In this document: positions 45,529-54,492 of the stretch, in pieces
Layout of the letters: the number at the start of each line of letters is the position of its first letter
Numbering within the stretch: position 1 is the first letter of the stretch
NCBI RefSeq assembly: GCF_029223255.1
Contig: NZ_JARHUC010000002.1
Location: 62,001-126,000, forward strand
Length of the DNA: 64,000 nt
From: Albimonas marina
Lineage (GTDB): Bacteria; Pseudomonadota; Alphaproteobacteria; Rhodobacterales; Rhodobacteraceae
Reading direction: 5' to 3'
Program-made: the position numbers and the translations under genes
Notes under the pieces: model-generated
What the model saw: only the letters and a program-made list of their open reading frames with translations
Databases searched by the model: none
What the model was told of the DNA's origin: nothing

Positions 45529-46638
45529 ATGTCGCTTCGCCTGCTCTCGCCCGTCCAGGTGGGGCCGTACCGGCTCGCCAACCGCATGGTGATGGCGCCG
45601 CTGACCCGTTCGCGCTCCACGTCGGACGGGGTGCCCACGGCGCTGAACGTCGAGCACTACCGCCAGCGCGCCTCGGCGGGGCTGATCGTCTCCGAGGCGA
45701 CGCTGATCGCCCCGCAGGGCCGCGGCACGCCGGACACGCCCGGCCTGTGGTCCGACGCGCAGGTGGAGGCTTGGAAGGCGGTGACCGCCGCGGTGCACGA
45801 GGCCGGCGGGCGGATCTTCGCGCAGCTGTGGCACGTGGGCCGCCAGTCCCACCCCGCCCTGCAGCCGGCGGGCGAGGCGCCGGTCGCCCCCTCCGCCATC
45901 CAGGCGACGGGCCAGTGCCGCACGCCCGAGGGCGTGGTGGACTTCGGCGCGCCGCGGGCGCTGGAGCTCGACGAGATCCCGGGCGTGGTCGAGGCCTACG
46001 GCCGCGCCGCCGAGCGCGCGATCGAGGCGGGGTTCGACGGGGTCGAGATGCACGCCGCCAACGGCTACCTGATCGACCAGTTCCTGCAGGACGGCGCCAA
46101 CGCGCGGACCGACGCCTACGGCGGCCCGCTCGAGAACCGCTCCCGCTTCCTGTTCGAGACGCTGGAGGCCGCGGTCGCCGCCGTGGGGGCCGAGCGGGTG
46201 GGCATCCGCCTCTCGCCCCATAACGTGCACGGCGGCATCTCCGACAGCGACCCCTGGGCGCTGCACGAGCACGTGGTGCAGGGGCTCGCGGGGCGGGGCC
46301 TGGCCTATCTGCACGTGATCGAGCCGCGCACCCTGCCCGGCGGCCGCCACCGGGAGGGCGAGGCCGCCAACGCCGCGCCGCGCCTGCGCCCGCTGTTCGA
46401 CGGGCCCTACATCGCCGCCGGCGGCTTCGGGCGCGACGGGGCCGAGGAGATCCTGGCCCAGGGCCATGCGGACATGGTGGCCTTCGGGCGGTGGTTCATC
46501 TCGAATCCCGACCTGCCGCGGCGCTTCGCCGAGGACCTGCCGCTGAACCCCTACGACCGCAAGACCTTCTACACGCCCGGCCCCGGCGGCTACACCGACT
46601 ACCCGACCTGGGAGGAGGCCGGCGCCGCCGCCGGCTGA
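45529..46638 (+). CDS. nemA: Old yellow enzyme family NADH:flavin reductase
   Basis: The 369-residue FMN enzyme has the OYE start LLSPVQVGPYRLANRMVMAPLTRSRS, the FMN/substrate residues in LWHVGRQSHPAL (near 103) and EMHAANGYLIDQFLQD (near 180, catalytic His-Asn pair). The C-terminal GGFGRDGAEE and FGRWFISNPDLP complete it. It would reduce activated alkenes or nitroesters with NADPH. A terminator with T-run follows. Gene name is used by similarity only. Confidence 0.88.
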   Translation: MSLRLLSPVQVGPYRLANRMVMAPLTRSRSTSDGVPTALNVEHYRQRASAGLIVSEATLIAPQGRGTPDTPGLWSDAQVEAWKAVTAAVHEAGGRIFAQLWHVGRQSHPALQPAGEAPVAPSAIQATGQCRTPEGVVDFGAPRALELDEIPGVVEAYGRAAERAIEAGFDGVEMHAANGYLIDQFLQDGANARTDAYGGPLENRSRFLFETLEAAVAAVGAERVGIRLSPHNVHGGISDSDPWALHEHVVQGLAGRGLAYLHVIEPRTLPGGRHREGEAANAAPRLRPLFDGPYIAAGGFGRDGAEEILAQGHADMVAFGRWFISNPDLPRRFAEDLPLNPYDRKTFYTPGPGGYTDYPTWEEAGAAAG

Positions 46639-46656
46639 CCCGGGCCCGCCGGCGAG

Positions 46657-46680
46657 CGCCCGCCCTGGCGGCGGGCGTTT
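46657..46680 (+). terminator. Rho-independent terminator of the OYE gene
   Basis: A CGCCCGCC / GGCGGGCG stem (46657-46664 with 46670-46677, loop CTGGC) runs into TTT and begins 19 bases after the stop. Confidence 0.6.
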
Positions 46681-46942
46681 CGACGGCGGGTTGCGCGCCG
46701 AGAACTCATGAGGCGGGAGCCGTCGCGACCGCCGCCCTGTCCCCTCCCCTCGCGAGCAGGTCGCCTCGTATTCCATGAATAACGGGACGCTCGCGGCGTG
46801 CGCCTCTACAGGCGGCGGCGAGCGAAATGGCGGCGCGCTCGGAGCCGCAGCCTCCCCCGGGGCCAATTCTCAGCGAGATATCGCGGGGGCGAAGCGAACC
46901 GCCGGTCGCCGATCCCGCCGCGCCTCCTCGCGCTCGCATCGG

Positions 46943-46982
46943 TTGATTTCGGTCAAGGCGGCGCGTCCGCCTTCCGTATATT
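46943..46982 (+). promoter_or_regulatory. FNR-type box and -10 for the YeeE gene
   Basis: TTGATTTCGGTCAA (46943-46956) matches the FNR palindrome TTGAT-N4-ATCAA with one change. TATATT (46977-46982) is a good -10. The box centre lies about 40 bases before the predicted start of transcription, as in class II FNR activation. The predicted start falls at or two bases before the ATG at 46991, so the message may be leaderless. The rest of the 352-base gap (46639-46990) has no supported gene. Confidence 0.5.
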
Positions 46983-46990
46983 CACGCATC

Positions 46991-48064
46991 ATGATGACCA
47001 GCGACATCCTCGATCTCCTGGGCGACGGGCCGACGGCCGCCGTGCTGGGACTGCTGACGGGCCTCGTCTTCGGGGTGACCGCGCAACGCTCCGCCTTCTG
47101 CCTGCGCGCCGCGACCGTCGAGTTCGCCCGCGGCCGGATGGGGGAGCGGGTGACGGTCTGGCTGCTGACCTTCTCCACCGCGCTGGTCTGGGTGCAGGCC
47201 GCGCGGCTCGCCGGCCTGTTCCGACCGGAGGACGCCCGCATCATGGCCGTGCCCGGAAGCTGGTCGGGGGCGGCCATCGGGGGACTGCTGTTCGGGATCG
47301 GCATGGTGCTGGCGCGGGGCTGCTCGGGCCGGCTGCTGGTGCTGGCGGCCACGGGCAACCTGCGGGCGGTGATCTCGGGCCTGATCTTCGCGGTCGTGGC
47401 GCAGATGTCCCTGCACGGCTGGCTCGCGCCCGCGCGCGACGCGCTGGCGCGCCTGGCCGTCACGCCGGGGGGGCGCAACCTGGACCTGCTCGCGGCCCTC
47501 GGCCTGCCGGAGGCGACGGGGCTGGTCCTGGGGCTGGGCTTCGCCGCGCTGGCGCTGGCGCTCGCGCGGCGCAACCGCGTGGGGCCGAAGATCCTTGTCT
47601 TCGGGGCGGGCGTCGGCTTCTCGGTCGCGCTGGGCTGGGTGGCGACCTGGTCTCTGGCGCAGATGGCCTTCGACCCGGTCTCGGTCACCTCGGTCACCTT
47701 CTCGGGCCCGTCGGCCAACACCTTGATGTTCTTCCTCGAACCCGCGCCGGAACTGGGCTTCGACATCGGCCTGGTGCCGGGCGTGTTCCTGGGCGCCTTC
47801 TGCGCCGCCTGGGCGACGGGAGAGCTGCGCTTCCAGGGCTTCCACGCCGAAAGCCAGCTCCAGCGCTCGATGATCGGCGCGGTGCTCATGGGCTTCGGGG
47901 CGATGCTCGCCGGCGGCTGCGCCATCGGCAACGGGGTCACCGGCGGGTCGGTCTTCGCGGCCACCTCCTGGCTGGCGCTGGCCGCGATGTGGCTGGGCGC
48001 GATGACGACCGACGCCATCGTCGGCCCGCCCCACGCCCGGCTTCACGCAGGCGCGAACCGGTAG
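46991..48064 (+). CDS. YeeE/YedE family sulfur-compound transporter
   Basis: The 357-residue inner-membrane protein has about nine helices and the conserved cysteine motifs of the YeeE/TsuA group: FCLRAA near residue 37, ARGCSGRLLVLAATG near 115 and GGCAIGNG near 314. This family carries thiosulfate or other sulfur species inward through cysteine relay. It stands alone ahead of the sox locus and is convergent with the SoxH-like gene, overlapping by 22 bases. ATGATG start with no ribosome site; an upstream in-frame extension is not used. Confidence 0.85.
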   Translation: MMTSDILDLLGDGPTAAVLGLLTGLVFGVTAQRSAFCLRAATVEFARGRMGERVTVWLLTFSTALVWVQAARLAGLFRPEDARIMAVPGSWSGAAIGGLLFGIGMVLARGCSGRLLVLAATGNLRAVISGLIFAVVAQMSLHGWLAPARDALARLAVTPGGRNLDLLAALGLPEATGLVLGLGFAALALALARRNRVGPKILVFGAGVGFSVALGWVATWSLAQMAFDPVSVTSVTFSGPSANTLMFFLEPAPELGFDIGLVPGVFLGAFCAAWATGELRFQGFHAESQLQRSMIGAVLMGFGAMLAGGCAIGNGVTGGSVFAATSWLALAAMWLGAMTTDAIVGPPHARLHAGANR

Positions 48065-48951
48065 CCCTCGCCCTCCGCGACCGCGGTCCCGATGCCGCCG
48101 TCGGGCAGGTGGAAGCCGATCAGCGCCTGCCCCGAGGCCGCGAGCTCCGCCACCAGCTTCGCCCGCGTCTCCGCCGCCTGCGCCGGCGCCTGGTCCGAGC
48201 CGACCTCGAGCCCGGGCTGCGAGAAGGCGACGTGGCCGTTGCCCACGGCGTCCCCCACCAGCAGCGCCTGCCCGAGGTCGAATACCAGGTGCCCGGGCGT
48301 GTGGCCGGGGGTCAGGCGCGCGGTCACGCCGGGAAGCGGCGCGTCCCCGTCCTCGATCCGCTCCACCAGGTCCGCCACGGCGTCGAGCCGGCGCTGCGCG
48401 CCCGCGAAGAAGGCGAGCCGCGCCTCCCCGATGGTCTCGGCGGTGGCGGGGTCGGTCCAGTAGTCGAACTCGACGCCCCCCATCCACAGCTTCGCCTCCG
48501 GGAACACCGGCTCGTCGAACTCGTCCAGCAGGCCCCACAGGTGGTCGGGGTGGCCATGGGTGAAGATCACGTCGGTGATCTCCTCCGGCGCGACGCCGAG
48601 CGCGTCGAGCGCGGCGGGAAGCTCCCCCGCGGTGGGCTGGAAGTCGGGGCCGGCGCCCACGTCGAACAGGACCGTGCGGTCGCCCGTGCGCAGCAGCGTG
48701 ACGTTGCAGGGCGCGATCAGAGGGCCGTCGGCCGACAGGCCATGGCGGGCGAAGATCGCGGCCGTCTCCGCCTCCGGCACGCCGGCGAAGATGAAGCTGG
48801 GCGGCAGCTCCAGCCGCCCGTCGGAGAGGGTGTCGAGCCGCATCCCCCCGCCCTCCAGCGTCGTCGCCGTCCAGGCGCGGCGGGGGGCGAGCGCCGGCGC
48901 CGCGAGGGCGGCGGCCGAGAGCGACAGGAGGCGGCGGCGGGTCAGGCGCAT
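48043..48951 (-). CDS. soxH: MBL-fold hydrolase of the sox locus (SoxH/SoxG-like)
   Basis: The 302-residue protein has a Tat signal (RLTRRRLLSLSAAALA) and the metallo-beta-lactamase motif THGHPDH near residue 128, then TPGHTPGH and VGDAVGNGHV. Paracoccus sox loci end with SoxG and SoxH of this fold, thought to act on thiol or sulfur esters in the periplasm. It is the last gene of the sox transcript, 32 bases after soxF. Its 3' end overlaps YeeE by 22 bases in convergent fashion. Confidence 0.75.
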   Translation of the reverse strand: MRLTRRRLLSLSAAALAAPALAPRRAWTATTLEGGGMRLDTLSDGRLELPPSFIFAGVPEAETAAIFARHGLSADGPLIAPCNVTLLRTGDRTVLFDVGAGPDFQPTAGELPAALDALGVAPEEITDVIFTHGHPDHLWGLLDEFDEPVFPEAKLWMGGVEFDYWTDPATAETIGEARLAFFAGAQRRLDAVADLVERIEDGDAPLPGVTARLTPGHTPGHLVFDLGQALLVGDAVGNGHVAFSQPGLEVGSDQAPAQAAETRAKLVAELAASGQALIGFHLPDGGIGTAVAEGEGYRFAPA

Positions 48952-48983
48952 GGCGGGCTCCGGCAGGCGAGAGGACGGCGGGG

Positions 48984-50285
48984 TCAGCCGAAGACTTCGG
49001 CGGTGAGGTCGGCGTACCAGGCGAAGGCGTCGTCCCAGTTGGCGCGCCGCGTTCGCGGGTCCTCGCCGGTCTGGGAGATGGCGTGCTCGACGGCCGCGAG
49101 CCGCCCGTCGGGGCCGGGGGCGTAGGCGCCCTCCTCGGCGACCGCGTCCTGCGCGGCGATCGAGGACCAGCAGGCCGAGCGGTAGAGCGCCGCGCGCTCG
49201 GGCGCGAGGTCGAGCGCGTGGAGGATCGCGGCGGCCGCCGCCTCCCCCTCCGAGGCCGCGGCGGAGGCGGCCTTGGGGATCGCGCCGGTCGAGGCCGCGT
49301 CGCCCACGACGTGGATATCGGGCTGGAGGGTCGAGGCCATGCCCGTCGCCTCGACCGGCGCCCAGCCCGTGTCGTCGGTCACCCCGGCCGCGACGCAGAT
49401 GTCGGCGGCGCGCTGGGGCGGGATCACGTTGCAGGCGTCGACGTCCTCGGGCGCGCCGTCCACGATCACCTGCATCTCGCCGGGGCGGATCTCGATGTTG
49501 TCGGCGCCGAAGTCGGGGCCGAGGCGGTCGATCATGCCGGTGTAATGGGCCTGCCACCCCTCCTCGAACAGGGCCTGGGAGGCGTAGCGGGGCTTGGGAT
49601 CCACGATCAGGATCTTGGCGCTCGGGTTATGCGTCTTCAGCAGGTGCGCGACCATCGAGACCCGCTCGTAGGGCGCGGGCGGGCAGCGCGAGGGATCGGG
49701 CGGCGCCACCAGGCACCAGGTCCCGCCCTCGGGCATCGCCAGCACCTGGTCGCGGATCGCGCGCGGGTCGCCGCCGGTGACGTAGGCCGAGGGGATCACG
49801 GCCTCGTCCGCGGGGCTCCATCCCGGCAGCGCCTCGTCGCGATAGGCGATGCCGGGGGCGAGGACCAGCCGGTCGTAGGGCAGCGTCACGCCGCCCTCCA
49901 GCGTCACGGTCCGCGCGGCCGGGTCCACGCCCAGCGCGCGCAGGGGCGCGAGGGTCACGCCTGTCGCGCGCACGCCCTCGTAGCCGTGGGCGAGCGCCTC
50001 GAAGGGCAGGAAGCCGCCGATGGCGAGGTTTGAGAAGAAGCAGGAGCGGTAGACCGGGTTCGGCTCGACCAGCGTTACGTCGCACAGCGAAGCCATCCGG
50101 CGCGCGGCGATCGCGCCGCCGGGGCCGCCGCCGATCACCACCACCTTCGGGCGCGCCTGCGCGAGCGCGGGCGCGAAAACCGCGGGGGCGAACAACGCCG
50201 CCCCCGCGGCCGGGAGGAGCCCCAACGCCCGGCGCCTGCTCAGGCTGGGCGCGGGCCCGGGACGTCGTGGACGACGACGCCCCAT
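48984..50285 (-). CDS. soxF: Flavocytochrome c sulfide dehydrogenase flavoprotein SoxF
   Basis: The 433-residue protein has a Tat signal (LSRRRALGLLPAAG) and FAD loop VVVIGGGPGGAIAARRMA near residue 49. Active-site-type cysteines lie in YRSCFFSN and RCPPAPYERVSM. It oxidises sulfide to sulfur in the periplasm, normally with cytochrome SoxE as partner. It starts 4 bases after soxD; soxE is missing between them. The domain order and length match SoxF. Confidence 0.88.
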   Translation of the reverse strand: MGRRRPRRPGPAPSLSRRRALGLLPAAGAALFAPAVFAPALAQARPKVVVIGGGPGGAIAARRMASLCDVTLVEPNPVYRSCFFSNLAIGGFLPFEALAHGYEGVRATGVTLAPLRALGVDPAARTVTLEGGVTLPYDRLVLAPGIAYRDEALPGWSPADEAVIPSAYVTGGDPRAIRDQVLAMPEGGTWCLVAPPDPSRCPPAPYERVSMVAHLLKTHNPSAKILIVDPKPRYASQALFEEGWQAHYTGMIDRLGPDFGADNIEIRPGEMQVIVDGAPEDVDACNVIPPQRAADICVAAGVTDDTGWAPVEATGMASTLQPDIHVVGDAASTGAIPKAASAAASEGEAAAAAILHALDLAPERAALYRSACWSSIAAQDAVAEEGAYAPGPDGRLAAVEHAISQTGEDPRTRRANWDDAFAWYADLTAEVFG

Positions 50286-50289
50286 CCGC

Positions 50290-51366
50290 TCAGTTCCCCA
50301 GGCTCTGCAGGTAGGCGATCATCGCCGCCCGCTCGTCTTCCTTCTTCAGCCCGGCGAAGCTCATCTTGGTCTTGGGGACGAACTTCTTGGGGTTGGCGAG
50401 GAAGGCGTCGAGCGTCTCGGGCGTCCAGACCAGGCCGCCCTCGGCCGCCTCCTGCAGGGCCTTCGAGTACTTGAAGCCGTCCACGTGGGTCGCCTTCGCG
50501 CCGACCACGCCGTTCAGGATCGGGCCGGTGCGGTTCTTGGCGCCCTCGCCGACCTGGTGGCAGGCCTTGCACTTCTTGAACAGGTCCTCGCCCTCGGCGA
50601 CCAACGCCGGGTCGGGGCCGGCGGGGGCCTCGGCCTTCGCCGGTTCGGCCGCGGGCGCGGCAGGCTCGGCCTTGGCGGTCTCGACCGGGGCCTCGGCCGC
50701 GCTCTCCTCCGCTGCCGCCTCGCCCTCGTCGTCGGGCGTGACGTCGATGACGGTGGCGTGTTTGGTGACCTTCACCTCGGTCTTGCAGCCGCTCATGCAC
50801 GGGTCCTTGGAGAACTCGGCCACCTCCACCTCGTCGCGGTCGTCGAGGAAGAAGCCGTCGGCGTTGGGCATCTCGACCTCGAGGAAGGTCTCCTTCGAGA
50901 GCTCGAAGTCCTCGTCCACCAGGTCGTTGAGATAGAGCAGGTAGGCGGTGATCGCGTAGGTCTCGTCCGCGCTCAGGCTGCGCCCCTCGGTGAAGGGCAT
51001 GGCGCGGTGGACGTAGTCCCAGACCGTCGAGAGATAGGGCCAGTAGCTGCCCACGGTCTTCACCGGGTCCTTGCGGTCCAGCGTGCCCTCGCCCCCCGCG
51101 AGCACCGGCCAGCGGCCGACGGCCTCGCCGAAGTCGCCGTGGCAGACGGCGCATTTCTCGACGTAGAGCGGCTCGCCCGTCATCACGTCGCCGGAGCCTT
51201 CGGGCAGGCCCAGCCCGTCGGGGCGCACGTCGATGTCCCAGGCCGCGACCTCCTCGGGCGTGGCCGTGCGGCCCAGCCCCATCTTGGCGGCGGCGGGAGA
51301 GGCGACCAGCGTCGCGGCGAGCGCCGCGGCGGCGAGGGCGGGGACGAGCTCAGGAAATCTCGACAT
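50290..51366 (-). CDS. soxD: Diheme cytochrome c SoxD
   Basis: The 358-residue periplasmic cytochrome has a signal peptide (ending AAA near residue 27) and haem sites CAVCH (72-76) and CKACH near 265, joined by a long alanine/glutamate/proline-rich linker. It is the electron-transfer half of sulfur dehydrogenase SoxCD. The ATG at 51366 overlaps the soxC end by 17 bases; a TTG six bases earlier is possible. The linker is longer than in typical diheme cytochromes c but known in SoxD. Confidence 0.92.
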   Translation of the reverse strand: MSRFPELVPALAAAALAATLVASPAAAKMGLGRTATPEEVAAWDIDVRPDGLGLPEGSGDVMTGEPLYVEKCAVCHGDFGEAVGRWPVLAGGEGTLDRKDPVKTVGSYWPYLSTVWDYVHRAMPFTEGRSLSADETYAITAYLLYLNDLVDEDFELSKETFLEVEMPNADGFFLDDRDEVEVAEFSKDPCMSGCKTEVKVTKHATVIDVTPDDEGEAAAEESAAEAPVETAKAEPAAPAAEPAKAEAPAGPDPALVAEGEDLFKKCKACHQVGEGAKNRTGPILNGVVGAKATHVDGFKYSKALQEAAEGGLVWTPETLDAFLANPKKFVPKTKMSFAGLKKEDERAAMIAYLQSLGN

Positions 51367-52618
51367 TCTCAACCTTTCCGTCCGGCGTCACGAGCCAGGT
51401 CTGGATGCCGTTGTTGTGGTAGATCGAGTTCTCGCCCCGGAAGGCGCGGAGCTGATCCTTGGTGGGCTGCACGTAGCCGGTGCTATCGATCGCGCGGGAC
51501 TGCAGGATCATCTCGCCGCCGTCCCAGTCGTGGTCGAAGTGGAACCGGTGCAGGGCCTTGTCGTGGGAGGGGCCCGAGAGGCGCGCCTCCTTCCAGGTGA
51601 TCCCGCCGTCGGTGGTCACGTCGACCCGCGCGATGGTCCCCCTGCCCGACCAGGCGAGCCCGGTGATCACCAGCGGACCCTTGCCGTGGACGATGGGCAT
51701 CTGCGGGCTGGGCGAGGTGATGACGGACTTCGCGTCCATCACCCAGGTCCACTTGCGCGCCGAGCCGTCCTCCATCACGTCGGTGTACTTGGAGGTTTCT
51801 TCGCGCTGCTCCCAGGGCTGGTCGCCCACCTCGAGACGGCGCAGCCACTTCACCCACATGTTGCCTTCCCAGCCGGGAACGACCAGGCGGGCGGGATAGC
51901 CATGCTCCTTGCGCAGCGCCTCGCCGTTGGCCTTGAAGGCCACCAGGCAGTCGTCGAGCATCTTCTCGAGCGGGATCGAGCGGGTCATGCCGGCGGCGTC
52001 GGCGCCCTCGGCCAGCACCCACTTGCCCTCGGGCTTCACGCCCGCCTCTTCCAGCAGCAGGCGCACGGGGACGCCCACGTATTCCATGTTGTGGATCATG
52101 CCCTGGGTGAACTGGCAGCCGTTGAGCTGTGCGCCCGCCCATTCCATGCCCGAGTTCGCGGCGCATTCCATGAAGTAGACATGGCTCTCGCGCGGGAAGC
52201 GCTCGAGGTCGGCGTAGGTGAAGACCATCTCGCGGTCCACCAGGCCGTTGATCATCAGCCTGTAGTCCGGCTTCGACAGCTCGATCGCGCCGGCGTGGTG
52301 ACGCTCGAACGCGCAGCCCTGCGGGGTGATCGTGCCCTCGAGCGCGTGGATCGGCGTGAAGTTGACCGAGCTGATCGGATCGGCCGTCAGCCAGGGCACG
52401 TCGCGGCGCACCACGTCGCTCTCGAAGCGGATGGGCATCCCGTAGGGGGTGGCGTCGACGCCGTCGCCCAGGATCTGGTTCCAGGGCTGCACTTCGGTGA
52501 TCAGCGGGTCCGAGGCGGCGCGGGCCGCCCCCGCCCCTCCGGCTGCGAGCGCGCCGCCCGCGGCCATGGCGCCGAGGAAGCCCCGGCGCGAGGGTCCCTT
52601 GTCGCTGGTGTCGCTCAT
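51350..52618 (-). CDS. soxC: Sulfane dehydrogenase molybdenum subunit SoxC
   Basis: The 422-residue protein has a Tat signal (SRRGFLGAMAAG) and is a sulfite-oxidase-family molybdopterin enzyme. The Mo-binding cysteine is in YFMECAANSG (C152). The C-terminal dimerisation domain (ITGLAWSGRGTIARVDV) follows. With SoxD it oxidises the sulfane sulfur bound to SoxY, six electrons per cycle. It starts 28 bases downstream of soxB. Confidence 0.95.
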   Translation of the reverse strand: MSDTSDKGPSRRGFLGAMAAGGALAAGGAGAARAASDPLITEVQPWNQILGDGVDATPYGMPIRFESDVVRRDVPWLTADPISSVNFTPIHALEGTITPQGCAFERHHAGAIELSKPDYRLMINGLVDREMVFTYADLERFPRESHVYFMECAANSGMEWAGAQLNGCQFTQGMIHNMEYVGVPVRLLLEEAGVKPEGKWVLAEGADAAGMTRSIPLEKMLDDCLVAFKANGEALRKEHGYPARLVVPGWEGNMWVKWLRRLEVGDQPWEQREETSKYTDVMEDGSARKWTWVMDAKSVITSPSPQMPIVHGKGPLVITGLAWSGRGTIARVDVTTDGGITWKEARLSGPSHDKALHRFHFDHDWDGGEMILQSRAIDSTGYVQPTKDQLRAFRGENSIYHNNGIQTWLVTPDGKVENVEIS

Positions 52619-52646
52619 GCGGTCAGGTCCTCCGTAGAAAAGGGGG

Positions 52647-54338
52647 TCAGGCGCCGACGACCGTGACGGTCTCGGACGGGGCTTGGTTCACGGTCCCGAG
52701 CTTGCGGACATGGGCCTCGATCACGTCCCAGATCTGGGGACCTTCGGTGCCTTCGTTCACGCTCGCCCAGCCGGCGACGGTGTAGGATTTCGCGGCCTCG
52801 ATCGTCTCGCCCGTGTCGGTCAGCGTCAGCTGCGAGATGCGCGAGCCCATCGGCGCGGAGACGTCGATGCGGTAGCTCATGCCGCCCACGCGCACCATGT
52901 CGCCGCCCTGCTGGTAGTAGGGGTCGGTGTTGAAGATGTTGTCGGCCACGTCCTCCATGACCGTCTTCAGCGTCTCGCCGGTCATCTCGGTGCGGTAGAC
53001 CTGGCCGTAGGTCATCGAGGTGACGTTGTGGATGTCCTCGCGGGTGATCGGATCGCCCGGCAGCAGGGTCGGGCCCCAGCGCACGCCCGGAGACAGCGCG
53101 ATCTGGGCGTCCCGCTCGGAGCGAATGGCGTCGCAGATCAGGTCGTCCCAGGTGCCGTTGAAGTTGCCGCGCCGGTAGAGCAGGCTCTCGGTCCGGCCGA
53201 TCTCCTCGCTCAGCTGCGCCTCGTAGGGGGCGCGGTGGCCGTCGATCACCGCGGCCATCTCGGCGTCGGGCGCGATCACGTCCGAAAAGATCGGGATCAG
53301 CTTGTGCCTGAACCCCATCATCCGCCCGTCGCGCACGTCGAGGTCGACGCGGGAGACGAACTTGCCGTTGGAGCCGGAGGCGATGATGATCGTCTCGCCC
53401 ACCAGCACCGGCTCGGGGATCGCGTCATGGGTGTGGCCCGAGAGGATCACGTCGATCCCCTGCACCTGCCCCGCCATCTTGTGATCCACGTCGAAGCCGT
53501 TGTGCGACAGGCACACGACCAGCTCCGCGCCCTCGGCCCGCGCCTCCTCGACCACCGCCTGCATCCGCTCCTGCCGGATGCCGAAGGAGTATTCGGGGAA
53601 CATCCACTTGGGGTTGGCGATGGGCATGTAGGGGAAGGCCTGCCCGATCACCGCGATCTTGGCGCCGCCGCGCTCGAACATCGCGTAGGGCTCGAAGGCG
53701 GGCTCGTCCCACTCGACGTCGAAGATGTTGGCGCCCAGGAACGGGAACGGCAGCGCCTCGACCAGCTCCTTCACGCGCTCGGAGCCGAAGGTCCATTCCC
53801 AGTGCGAGGTCATCGCCTCGACGCCCAGCTGGTTCATCGCGTCGACCATGTCCTGCCCGCGCGTGGCGAGCGAGACCATCGAGCCGTGCCAGGTGTCGCC
53901 GCCGTCGAGCAGCAGCGCCTCGGGGCGCGCGGCGCGGATGCCCTTGACGATGGTCGCCACCCGGTCGAGCCCGCCCATCCGCCCGTAGCCCCGCGCGATC
54001 GAGGCGAAATCCTCGGAGGTCAGCGCATAGGCCTCGGCCGAGCCGGGCTGGATGCCGAAGGTCTTGAGGAACTCGGACCCGGTGACGTGGGGCGGGCGGC
54101 CCTTGGCCTCGCCCACGCCCAGGTTCACCGAGGGCTCGCGGAACCAGATCGGCTTGGTCTGCGCGTGGATGTCGGTGATGTGGACCAGGGTCACGTTGCC
54201 GAAGTCGTCGAACTGCAGGAGCTGGTCCTGGGTCAGCGACTGCTGGGCCGCCAGCCGCGCCCAGCCGCCGAAGCCCGAAGCCCCCACGATGGCCGAGGCC
54301 GCCATGCCCGCCTGCAGGAATTCGCGGCGTGAGATCAT
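52647..54338 (-). CDS. soxB: Thiosulfohydrolase SoxB
   Basis: The 563-residue enzyme has a Tat-type start (ISRREFLQAGMAASA) and the 5'-nucleotidase-like dimanganese site: VHITDIHAQ, GGDTWHGS, SHNGFD and GHTHDAI. SoxB releases sulfate from the sulfonate bound to SoxYZ in the periplasm. It is separated from soxA by 154 bases with a hairpin. A CAGGAG site precedes the ATG. Confidence 0.96.
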   Translation of the reverse strand: MISRREFLQAGMAASAIVGASGFGGWARLAAQQSLTQDQLLQFDDFGNVTLVHITDIHAQTKPIWFREPSVNLGVGEAKGRPPHVTGSEFLKTFGIQPGSAEAYALTSEDFASIARGYGRMGGLDRVATIVKGIRAARPEALLLDGGDTWHGSMVSLATRGQDMVDAMNQLGVEAMTSHWEWTFGSERVKELVEALPFPFLGANIFDVEWDEPAFEPYAMFERGGAKIAVIGQAFPYMPIANPKWMFPEYSFGIRQERMQAVVEEARAEGAELVVCLSHNGFDVDHKMAGQVQGIDVILSGHTHDAIPEPVLVGETIIIASGSNGKFVSRVDLDVRDGRMMGFRHKLIPIFSDVIAPDAEMAAVIDGHRAPYEAQLSEEIGRTESLLYRRGNFNGTWDDLICDAIRSERDAQIALSPGVRWGPTLLPGDPITREDIHNVTSMTYGQVYRTEMTGETLKTVMEDVADNIFNTDPYYQQGGDMVRVGGMSYRIDVSAPMGSRISQLTLTDTGETIEAAKSYTVAGWASVNEGTEGPQIWDVIEAHVRKLGTVNQAPSETVTVVGA

Positions 54339-54436
54339 CGCAATGGGGCTCCTGTCTGGGACCGCGAGGTCCGGGACCGCCAGGGCGCACGCATCGAGCG
54401 GGCCGGATACGGTCCTTCGTTGAAAGGTCGTTGGCG

Positions 54437-54464
54437 GCGGCCCGGGCTAGGGGACCCGGGCCGC
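54437..54464 (-). other. Intercistronic hairpin between soxA and soxB
   Basis: A perfect 10-base-pair stem (54437-54446 with 54455-54464, eight-base loop) lies in the unusually long soxA-soxB gap. No T-tract follows on the minus strand. It may mark an RNA processing or stabilising point that lets soxXYZA and soxBCDFH be set at different levels. Confidence 0.5.
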
Positions 54465-54492
54465 GCCGAGGGGTCGAAAGGGATCGGTCAGG

